A stretch of 64,000 bases of DNA from Chiridota heheva (lineage: Eukaryota; Echinodermata; Holothuroidea; Apodida; Chiridotidae): assembly GCA_020152595.1 (NCBI GenBank), contig JAIGNY010000918.1, positions 795,001 through 859,000 on the forward strand. Reading direction: 5' to 3'. Position numbers and translations under genes: made by a program. Of this stretch, positions 38,801-50,800 are shown piece after piece (within the stretch, counting starts at the first letter, position 1; each line of letters starts with the position of its first letter). The notes under the pieces were generated by a model that worked only from the letters and a program-made list of their open reading frames with translations, made no database searches and was not told where the DNA came from.

Positions 38801-41800
38801 CTGAGTGACAGCAAAATAGTGAACAAAAATGCTGGCTTTGTAAATCTGATTGCTGTTACCCAGAACACTTAGCAAACTGAATTTTGAATATCCCTTTTGC
38901 TAAAAGCTCTAAAGATCCGGAGAAGTGCCATAAATGGATCAAAGTTTGCAGCAGGCTTCGCGAACATTTAAATGTCAATGCATTGGTAATGCACAATTGC
39001 GGATTTGAGGTTTGTTTGCCCCACCTAGTCACAGCGTTGCTATGGTGGGTGTAGCTTATTTCGTAACTCAGAGACGTTAATTGATTTACATTGTAGAGGG
39101 GTCAAGTTACTTAATTTTAAAAAGCTATGAAATTGTTAAACTTGGAACCACTATTGACTGCGATTTTCTATTATTTTTGTGGTTTCTGAGTATTTGAAAT
39201 GAATTTAGTTAGTGTTGCCTATACATGTTCATAGACCTTTCATAGATTAATGTATGCATTCGACCATGTCACATTTTTCTTTACAGGCATTGAAGCTGCA
39301 TTATCAAATGGAAATACGAGAACCAGATACACCTTGGAAACACAATGTTAAAGAACTTACTAAGTAAGTATTCAAGTTCAATGTCCTAAACAAATCCATA
39401 GCTTAGTCCAGAAAAGGACAAGATGCCAGAGCCTAGCAGGGTGGAGAAAAATAGGGCAGGGTGGAGGGAAATAGGGGCAGGGTGGAGAAAAATAGGGGCA
39501 GGGTGGAGGGAAATAGGGGCAGGGTGGAGGGAAATAGGGACAGGGTGGAGGGAAATAGGGACAGGGTGGAGGAAAATAGGGGCAGGGTGGAGGAAAATAA
39601 GGGCAGGATGGAGGAAAATAGGGGCAGGGTGTAGGAAAATAGGGGCAGGGTGTAGGAAAATAGGGGCAGAGTGGAGGGAAATAGGGACAGGGTGGAGGAA
39701 AATTAGGGTGGGTTGCAGGAAAATTGGGGCAGGGTAGAGGAAAACAAGGGCAGAGTGGAGGAAAATAGAGACAGGATATAGGAAAATAGGGGCAGAATGT
39801 AAAAATATCGGAGGGTGGACGAAAATTGGGGTAGGGATGAAGGGGAAAAAAGCAAGGATGTGAGGAAAATAGGGGCAGGGATAAGAAAACTAGCAGTAGG
39901 GTAGGGGAAAATAATGGCAGGGATGAGGAAAATAGAGGCAGGGATGAGAAAAATAGCGGTATGTACGGTAGAGGAAAATAAGGGCAGGTATGAGGAAAAT
40001 ATGGGCAGGGTGGAGGAAAATGATTTGCTTGAAGATTTTGTAAAGAAAAACACAGAAAATTGGATTTTCTTCCAATGCAAAAAGTTTGAATGACAGGCTG
40101 AATTATCATCAGACAAAGAGGGAATGATAAGATAAATTGGGTTACCTGAATTGATGGCATTAAAGGATATTTTGTTGAGATCATTGTTTCCTATTCTGAA
40201 GGAATTTTTAAAAGAGTAGACACTCTTTGTTTGTCTGAAATAGGGGAGTTCATTACATGTAATAGTTCAGAACGGACTGATAGTATGGTGCAAAATCTGA
40301 CTGGAAAAAAAGCAATTCTCAAGTTTGCCTCGTTTTTGGTCACAGGCGAAATTCTCATGGTGTTTCAGAAGAAGCCATTGCAAAAATGTTGGAACGTTTT
40401 GAAAAGATATCATCCTTGGAGTCCATTACAGACGCTTATGAACCCCATCATGACAGACAACAAAACAGACACGCGGATCATCGAAAACATGATCAGGATC
40501 ATCACCACCATCAACATGGTAGAGGTGTGGAAGATGGACAAAGTAGAGCCTGTCAATCGCATCGTAAGAATTTAAACATGCCAGAACAAAAAATGCAACT
40601 ATCAAAAGAGAGGAGGTCAAAAGGTGGTCCTGCCCAGAAAAATGACAGAACACGAGGGAGATCCCCTGCCACTCACAAACATGTGTCAAAAAAAGTGGAT
40701 GATGCAAAGAGGAAGGCAGGAAATGAATTGCTGCAAGTACCGGCTGGTGGAGGAGACTTAAACCAAAATGATGCTGATGCAGATGATGATGGCTGGCAGA
40801 AGGTGGATCGTAAACCTAAGGAAAGGTCAAGTCAAAATGCTGTTGATGTTGAGGTTGGTGACTGGCAGGAAGTGGGTCATAAACCTAGGGAAAGGTCAAG
40901 AAGCAGACAGAGAAGACAAAATAAAGGCAAGGATGTGAAGAAAGCTCCTGCACCAGACTCCAGTTGTCATGAAATAAGACAACCTGTGAAGGAGGACTTT
41001 ATTATTCCAGGGGTGAGATTGGATACGTTTCTAGGGAATCAGGGTTTATCCACTTGGGAGGATGATCTCAATGGGGGTAGATTGCTTCTTAGAGGGGACC
41101 TGTGGGGAGATGCTGTATCAAGCGACAGTGTAAAGGAGCCTGAAACCAAGATGGATGCTCCAGATGGATCAGCATCATCTTATCTTCAAGAAAAATGCAG
41201 AAGTCTCCAAGACAGGGTGAACAAGGTGCAGGACGATGTGCTGAGAGGCATAAGAGATAAAGCAGATGGTGTGACGAGAGATGCTGAAGTCCGTTCAGAG
41301 ATGGTGACACACCATAAAGAAGAATTGGACGACGCATCTTACAAGAAAGGAACGCATGTAGGTAAAGATAGAGAGCTTTCTAAGAAAACTCAAGACAAGT
41401 TCGAAGGAGCTGAGATTGGTCAAGAGATCTCAACTCTTGGCAGTGACTGGAAATTAAGTAAAAACACAAAGTTAATAGAGAACCAACCAGAAATCTCTCC
41501 AGTTCTAAGTGTAACTGAATCCGGTGTTGCACCAAATTTTACTCATGAAAATACTTGGAGAATGGCAGGTATGTCTGATCATCAAGTGGAGGGCTTCGAT
41601 TGGGATCAAGATTTGCCCGCTGGAAATGAATTTTCTGAGGGCGAGGCCCCTCATGTACAGAGAGAAACCTTCACATGGAGAGGAGTCCATACACCACACA
41701 CATACCAGCCGAAACCTGAAGACTGCATGGAAAGGGTAACAGGGACCCATGATGGAAAAGATGGCAAAGCACTCAATACAGTGTCTCAGTATAGGTTCAC

Positions 41801-44800
41801 CACAGCTGCTGTCCCAGAGGATCCCTACTTGAGTTCACCACCTGCCTCTGATGAAGAAGGAGGAGAGTGGAGCCAGGAACAAGAATGGGTAACTTCCACT
41901 AAGACTTCCAAAGAAAGTAAATCTGGTACCCCACATAGACCCATGGAGCAAAGTGACACCCCAAGGAGGCGAACGTCCTCAGATAGCAAGAGCAAGGATC
42001 TTGAAGTGTCAGTTGCTGTGGGAAGAAATGACATTGTGAAGGAGCCATCCTCTAGTGAAGTGAAAGAGCAACTTGCATCTCAGATTTCCCAGAGTGTAAA
42101 TTCATTTGTGTTTTCTGATTCCTTTGCTGATCACAAAGATCCCAAAAAATCTGCAACAAAACCAACTGCAAAACTTGATTCATCAAGTGATTTAGAATTT
42201 CATTTTACACCCATATCAGAGTTAGATGACAATACCATTAGTTCTGGAGCAATTCCAAAGAGGGTGAGAACTCAGTCTGTTCCTCCTGTGAGTTATCAAG
42301 ACATTACAAATACACCTGCTACTGTTCCTTCAACAAGCAGCAGGGGTAAGCGAAGAGCACAGACACCCTTGGGTTGGAAGAAGTCCCCAGCACTGGCCCC
42401 AGTTTTTTTGGATGCACAAACTAAGCACAAAGCCATGCTTGGTGACTGGAGTGCTGACTTTGAGAAAAGCATTGTCTCAGAAAGTGGCAGAGATTATAAT
42501 CGAGGTTGTACACCACCAAGATTGATCCAGACTCTACACCGAAGCTGCCAAACAGAATCAGCAGATTTTGCTTTCCTTCAGAGATTGGAAGCCGGAAATC
42601 TGATTGAAGGGGATGTGAAGGGGGTCAAAATTGTTGCTGTATTGAAGGAATGGAAAATGATCTCTGATACCTCCTTGTCCCCTGATGGTTTTGCTCATGC
42701 AACTGGTTTTTCTGATGTAAGTTTGAAGGAAGGAGAAATTCCTCGCAAAATGAAATATGACAAAGGATGCATGACGGATGATTTACAAACTGAAGTTACT
42801 GAACTAAAAGTAATCCTTGAACAATTAAAAGCCTTCTTTCCTGATGAACCTGAGAGTGTGTTACAACATTTTTTAGATGTCTGTCAAGGGGATGTTGAAT
42901 GGGCAACTAATCTCATGCTGGATACATCAAGGGTGCCTTTGCCAGAGAAAGATAAGTCACTTGGTTCAGATAAAGAATTCTCATCTCCATCTTCGAGTAA
43001 CACAGACAGTGGCTCTTACCCCAAAAGTATTTCTTGCCAAACAGAAGAAGATGATTATCGTGTCCTTAAGCGGTTGAACAGTGGCTTTTATAAACAGTCG
43101 GACATTCCAGACTACAAAGTCATTGAACCTTCTAAAAAGGGCTGGAAATGTGGCAGATCACTACTTCTGCCTAAAGGCCTAGATAAGGCTACAGGGACAA
43201 ATGACCTAGATATAGCTAAAAAGCCCTTAAAAGAGCATGTCAAGGAGGAGGTGGGAAAGAAAAGTGTAACTGTAAATAGAAATCCAAATGCAACTGCTCA
43301 GGCAGAGAAAGAGCAAACAACAACAAAAAAGATGCTGCTACAAAAAAGCAATGAAAAGCTGGCCAAGGAAACTGATAGTGCCAAGGATAACTTAAATACA
43401 CCAAAAGAAAAGCATACTTCTACAATTACAGAAAACAAAAAAGCTGAAGACAATTCCAAAAATGGTAGCAAAGTTAAAGCAATAGATGATACAATGAAGC
43501 AATCAAAAAAAGAAGAAAAAGTTCATTATAGATATCCTCCTGGTGATGTTCCTCACGACATGAAGATTCCCTTGATCAGAGGACCAGACTGCGAACCAAA
43601 ATGGAAGAAAAAGATCAGAGAACAATCACGACAAAGGTTTGAAGAAGTTCTGAAAACATGCTATGGGGATTTAAAGGAAGCTAAGAAAATCCTTCTGGAT
43701 GAAGAAAATCTTACGATGGGAATGGAGTTTAGGAATTATTTCGGGACAGACAATGAAGAAATGGAGACACAGCTTGCTCAGGTCATCCTTGAAGCAACAA
43801 AAGAAAGAGAGAGAAAATATCTGGAGAATGAACGCAAGAAAAAGGCTGCATCAGCTGGTAAAAAGCAGGAGGCTGGAAGTAAACGAAGATATGGGGATTA
43901 CTCACGTATAGATGATTATGATGATGAGTTAAACACGGCAAGAGAAAGACAAAAGAGTGTGGAGAAAGAAAAACTCTCACCGGAGGACCTTGAAAGGCAG
44001 AAATGCCTCATTGCAGAAATCAAGACTTTTGATGAATTTACATTATCCGGAAGTATTGGGTCAGATGTGATGAATGACTCAAAGAATAAGAAAGATTCTG
44101 TGCATGCTATCGATGGAGACATACAAGAAGAAGAGGAGGATGACAGTCAGAACGTACCAGAAGAAGGAAGTGGTGGCAAGAAGAAGAAAAAGTCACGGAA
44201 AAAAAAGAAAGGGAAAACTTCTGCCTCTGCTTCAGTGGAGAATGTTAATGAGCAGTCGCAACCATTATTTAGCTCACAGGGTCAAGATGAAGCAGGAAAG
44301 CAACCCCAAGCTTTAAGCTCTTCAAATCTGGAACAAAATGCTTTATGTACAAGAGAAGAGGGAGCGGTAGAAGAAACAAGGGAGAAAAGTGAAACAGCGG
44401 GATTAAGACGAAAGGTTTCAAGAAGCCATGAAAGAGAACACAGAAGAGAGGAGGAGAGTCAAGATGGTGATGGTAAAAAAACAGAGAAAGGAAGAGGTCT
44501 TAATAAAGAGATGAATCTCCCGCATGTGGAACAAAAGAACGACAACTCCGATGGCAGTTCAAGTGAAACCAAAGATTATGCTTTTCTCAAGGATGAAAAG
44601 AAAAGAAAGAATAAGGATGAACAAACAGACCCTAAGTTGGAGAAGAAGAAGAAGGCTTCAGAGAGAGTAAGCTTCACATCCCATGAAAATGTCTCAGAGT
44701 TTCGGATGCAAGTCACAGAAGAGCAAGTATATTGCGCTGAAAAATCAAGAAAACAAGATGTTCCTTTGGTGGAAAGCAAAAACTTTGAAAGTGAACAGCC

Positions 44801-47800
44801 TTGGGAAATTGTAGGAAGTAAAATTAGACCTGCAACTCCTGAGCAAAGGAAATTGGACAAGAAAACAGCAAGTACACAGAGAAATGAGGCACAGGTGTTG
44901 GAAAGAGAAGTAATATTAGGTGTCAGTGCAACATCAAGTGTTACACTGGGAGAAATAGGGTCCACCTCAGTAGGAGGGACCACATTAGGAGCTACATCAG
45001 GGTTGTTAGGGGCAGAAGGCTCACCACACCAAGGGACTGGTACCATAGGAGGAGGAGAGGTAGAGATGGACAGAGCCAAGGGGGATTACCCTGATCTGGA
45101 TGATTTGATGGAGAAAGGAAAAGGTGTGCCTGAGAGGTTTCAGCATGGCCTGGTGTTCCAGCTAGATCCAGCATTTGCACTTCAGCTCCAGGAGATCTTT
45201 GGACCTGTTGGATTTCATCTAGATACTGGTAAGATATACTCTCTGCATTGTTTTTTAACCGAGTGCAAAATTTCTTCAACATAGCTTTTAATGTTTAAAA
45301 TAAAAATTATGAAATAAAAGATACAAAAGAAAAACTTATTGAGTATGAACTTATTAAAAATGATAGATTTTAGAAGCAGAAAGAAAAATAGTGATCAGTC
45401 TGTTATCATCGTCAGTGTCCACAAAAAGATTAAGATAATGGAATATGGCTGGTTTACTTTGATTTTAGTCACAACCCTCAAGTACATGTACTATTGTCAC
45501 AATTTTGACCCAATTGCCTTCATATTTTGCTTTTCAGACAATCTTTCAGGAGAGGATTTCTGTATTCCTCTAGACCTGAAATTTGCGAAGGATATTCACT
45601 CAGTGTGGTGCAAGAACTTCCAGGAGAAGTATAAGAAAGAGGAGATGCAGCTGAAAGATATGATGCAAGCTGGTAGGTCTCACATTTTAATATTCTATTT
45701 AATGTACAACATTTTGCATATACCAACTTCCTGCATTCACGAACATACATTCTGGACATGGCCCACTTATCCAAAATGTCCTACAACATTCATGAAATAT
45801 AAACATTAATCCCCTTTTAAGTGCCAGGAATGAAGTACAGTATCTAACTAAATTTGAGTGATCTATTACCCATGCTGTTAATTGTAACTGGTTTTTTTTG
45901 CAGTACTGTAACTAAAGTTTTAAATGTATATATTCACTGCAATGCAATGTTCTACTTGTCTTGTTCTTTACTATTTTTGTTCTCCCAACTGCTGATTGGT
46001 CAAGATGTTACTCACTTTAATTGAGATACATCACAATGTCTAGTTGGGCTTATGGAAAAAATGTATCAAACTGAGTGTGTAGCTAGAGGAAGCATTTTGT
46101 AGGTTTTGTTAGAAATGACTCATATCATGAAAACACAATAATTTGAACTTTCATGTTCATTTCTTTTTTTGATGCATGTCTTTAAAGATGGTAGCTTCAT
46201 CTTAGAGTGTTTCTAAAACCTAATCATCCTCTTAATACAACAGAAAAGGAAATAATATAAATTAATTTGAGCTGGATATCTAGAAAATATCAAAAAGATT
46301 AACTATCTTTTCTTGTTATAAACAAGACACTTTAAGCTATCTATAGATGTTGTACATGTTTAGGAGTGTGGCCCCTAAACTTCAAACCTTATAAAGTCTT
46401 CTGTAGATCTGAGAATCAAATCATTAGTTTGAGAGTTATTAAGAAAGAGTTTGCATGTTATTTAAGGATATGAAATAATTGGGGTTTCTTACTACAAACT
46501 TAAAAAATGTAAATATATGAGTTAAGTAGTTAGTGTAAGAGATGCAAAGAATGTGTTTGCAAGTTATCTTTTTTTCTTTATTCAGATGAAGAACTTGCAA
46601 GAAAGCTACAAAAGGAGGAGGATGAGGAGAAATTAAAAGAGGAAGAGAAAAAGAAATTTGCACAAGAGAAGAAGACACCAAGGAACAGAGAGCAGAAGAT
46701 GGGTGCTGTGAGACCACAGATACCTGTCACTATTGCACTTACCTCCAGCTTGAATAGTCAATCACGCTATCAGCCAAACATCACTCCAACACCAGAGCGT
46801 TTTGAGGATATCATGAACGAAGATGCGGCAAAGCAACTTAGCAAAGATCTTCAGGTGAGTAAAATTAGATAAGCAAAAGATAGGGAAGGGCATATGGGTC
46901 ATTGCTAGAGAGACAAACCCATATTGGAGCCCTGCATTGTGTCCTTAAGCAAGAAATTTCATTCTACTTCCCTTCCTCTACTCAGTCGTAATATCAGCTG
47001 GAGAATTAATGTGCAGATGGACTGGGGTCCCATCCAAGGAGAGTCATTGTCTCTCATATGCTTGTAACCGTGTAGACCAGGGATAAACTCTACCCATACA
47101 AACAGAGATTGACAAATCAACAAAATATCAACTTGTCCGCCGGGTAGGAATATATGAATTTGTGATTGTCCTGAAAGTAAATAAGGTCACCTGTGGAATT
47201 TTTTTGTAGACATGCAATGTTGATATCATGGTTGCATGAATAAGATTGTTGGTTGTGCTGGACTTTCATGGCTCGAGAAAGGATGAAACATTCAAGGTAA
47301 AACATGATCAGATCACGGTTTAAAATTGCTTGAATTTTGTGAAAACTTGTAACAGATTGGTCTTATGTGCCCACTCAAAATGTGCATTGGCCATGAATAG
47401 TGAAGTGAGAGTTTGAGTTGGGGATTGAGTTCTGGCAAGTTCTGGTTCCGACCAGAAATTGGAATGCTGGTTCGGGTGCATCCCTACATTGCAACAATCC
47501 AGGGAGTGGTCAAATGGACATCTGTTGTGATATATCAATATTTTAAAAGAAGTTTGATGTAAAAATTATGTGTATATCTTTTATCATTTAAATTAATAAA
47601 TTTTAAAGATTATGCAATTGTAATGTAAAGTGATCTCATAGTGTTCAGTGTGATGTCATAAAGGCTAATCCAAGACCATTTTTGTGACTTTCTTTGAAAA
47701 TGAATTCTCTTCCCTAATTACTAGAAGCATTTTTTGTTTGTTTATTGTGGAGTATAACATACTCTTTATAAGAATGTGCTTTGCCATCCACTCATAAACC

Positions 47801-50800
47801 TTACACTCCATGTAAAAGAAAAACACATTTTTGGTTTATAGAAATGCAGAAGAATTGTCTTGGATCTGCCTTTATGACATCACATTTTACACTGTGAGGT
47901 CACTTTCAACACACTCACACAATCTCTGAAAAGCAATAACTCCTAAAGAAAAAGATATCAACATGATTTTTACACCCACTTTTTACACTACAATCTTGCT
48001 ACTATCATTTTATTGAATTGTTTATCCAGCAAGAGCTGCAGATATCAGGAGCAGACACCCTGGCTGCTAACCTCAAGAGACAGCATCTGATGGAAGCCTT
48101 CCCTGGTGTAGATCAAATCTGGATGGAGGAGACCTTTAGGCAAAATAAGTAAGTTCAGGGATCGCATAGGACTAAGCTGGACAATCAGGAAGGTCAATGT
48201 TCAATTTTGACTGGAAATGTTTGGTTTAAATCTGACTAGAGGCAAGAATTTGCAGTGAAAGGGGATATGGTGTATGGGGTAGGAATATCATTTGCTGATT
48301 TAAACATGATTGGGGCAGGAATATGGTATCGGGCAAAGAGCATGATATCAGGGTATGAATACAATTTTGTACTAAAAGTATGATGTGGTGGAAATGGGAC
48401 AGGAGTATATTTTGCTGGCAGGATTATAATTTTGCTGCATTATCAGTCTATAATGATCACCAGGATTGTACTACTTGGGCTGTTGCTAGAATGTTATGTT
48501 TAGTTTAAAATGGATATAAAGGTTAATTATAACGTTTTTTATAGCCGAATGGCTTTACATAACTTGAGGTGGTATGTATTTCCTTTCATGTTTGGAATAT
48601 TTCACATTTTAAAATAGCAAGATTATTGTCTTGAAGTAGGAATGTTTATTGCAGATCAGGATACCTAAAGTTCTTTATCCTCCTTCTACTCTCCTCATAT
48701 GATGGATCACTCCTTCAAGATATTATCAAGAAACTCCCATTTTTTGTCATTAACTAGAGCAACATCATCTGAACATCATCTCACTTTTAAAAATCAAAAT
48801 ATATACAAAATTTGACCAGAAATATTATGGAAATGATATATAAGTTTGAAGTATTGAATAGGGGTGGAAAATATAGCAGACCATGACACCAATGATGCCA
48901 GAAAATATTACAAGGGTAGAAAATATAGCAGATCACGACACCAATGATGCTAGAAAATATTACCAATATGATGCCAGAAAAATAGGGTTATCACGACACC
49001 AATGATGCTAGAAAATATTACAGGGGTAGAGAATATAGCAGATCGCGACACCAATGATGCCAGAGAATATTCCAAGGGTGATGCCAGAAAATGATGCCAG
49101 AAAATATTACAAGGGGTAGAGACACCAATGATGCTAGAAAATATTCCAAGGGTAGAAAATATAGCAGATCACGACACCAATGATGCCAGAAAATATTCCA
49201 GGAGTAGAAATTATAGCACACCACGACACCAATGATGCTAGAAAATGTTCCAAGGGTAGAAAATATAGCAGATCACGACACCAATGATGCTAGAAAATAT
49301 TCCAAGGATGGAAAATATAGCAGACCACGATACCATGATGCCAGAAAATATTCCAGGGGTGGAAATATAGCAGACCATGACACCAATGATGCTAGAAAAT
49401 ATTACAGGTCTCCATAAAGAAAAAGGGGAGGAAAAGAATCAAGAAAGGAAAAAGAACCCAAACTAACAATTCTTTAAAAGTCATTAAATTATATTTCCTA
49501 TTTAATTTAAGCATTCTGTTTTGTTATTGTTGTTGCGATATACTCACAGAAAGTTTTTAAGATTTTCATGGGCCCAGAAAGTAAAATATTTTTTCCATTG
49601 GTGGTGTGTAACTCGTGTTTTTTGATATCTTTTACTCTATTTTGATATACTTTGACCTGTTTATATTACCCTTGCTGTGGATTAACTCATCAATCAACTA
49701 CAAACTATATATTGAATCCTCAGGTACGAACTGGAGCCAACTATTACCCAAATTAATAACCACCTGGGTATGTCTGGTGAGGCAAAGAACGTGTTCAGTG
49801 TAGAAGCGTTACATCGTTTGGAGAGGGAGATGATGGGTAAGGCACTGAAAGAAAGTATGGACAGCAACAGGACACGAAACCAAAGGGTGTACAGCGCAGT
49901 GCAAGTCCACTGAAAAACAGCAGGGCACGCAGTGCAAGTCCACAGAAATACAACCAGGCACGCAGTGCAAGTCCACAGAAAAACAGTGAGGTAGGTTGAA
50001 GGCTTGTTAAAAGGAGTGATGTTATTTGTGTGTGCATAAGTGCTACAGTAAGAGTGTCAAAAGAGTCTCCATCATGATTGATTGAATATTGAACATTTTA
50101 CATAAACAATAAGTTTAAGGTATTAACGGTCTGATGATGTCATAGAAATATTTCAGAATTGTTGGTGACCACAAATTGATCATTTCGGCCTATTTTAATC
50201 GTATTAAATGAAAACTTGTTTATAAATTTAAACATTTTTGACTTAATCCATAATGAGTATACCATAAAGTTTTGTTATCGTAGTGTAAAAATTCAATCAG
50301 TCAGTTGTGCGTGTGAGCACCCACACTCAAAAGGAAGTTGTTAAGACTGCTGTTAAGTGTGTGCGTGACAATATCATATGTCAAGTCTGCCAAATGGCGG
50401 CCTCTGTAGTGGTGCCATTTCTTTAGTGTTACAAGTATAGGGAGTTCCATATGTTATGAAAGTATATACCCTTTGATCATACCAGCTGCCATTCTGTATT
50501 TTCTAATGAAATTTAATCCAAAAATAATTTCATGAGATATTTATGTAGTCTTAATGACATAGATGAAGTACAATGATTGTCACTTTTGAAGGTTGGCAAA
50601 TACCTCTGCATCTAGGTATGATTTATTTTATTTTATCAAAGTATAATTCATCTGTTAAGTTGATATATTTGCATTAAATCCTAATAAATTATTTTATTAA
50701 CAGGAATTGGGAAAATTTCAATCCATGGAGCACCCGGGTTACCATGACTACAGAGCTGAAGCCAATCAGCATTACCAGGAGAGACAGATATGTCTGAAGA

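Noticed and set aside
39378..40184. 268-codon minus-strand frame of PCPYFPP repeats and a + strand counterpart
   Set aside because: Product of the 21-bp polypurine array; the length is a multiple of three, so frames stay open by chance. It lies within an intron of N4BP2.
44576..45079. 167-codon minus-strand frame opposite N4BP2 exon 6
   Set aside because: Antisense shadow of the K/E/S-rich coding exon; no splice sites or homology.
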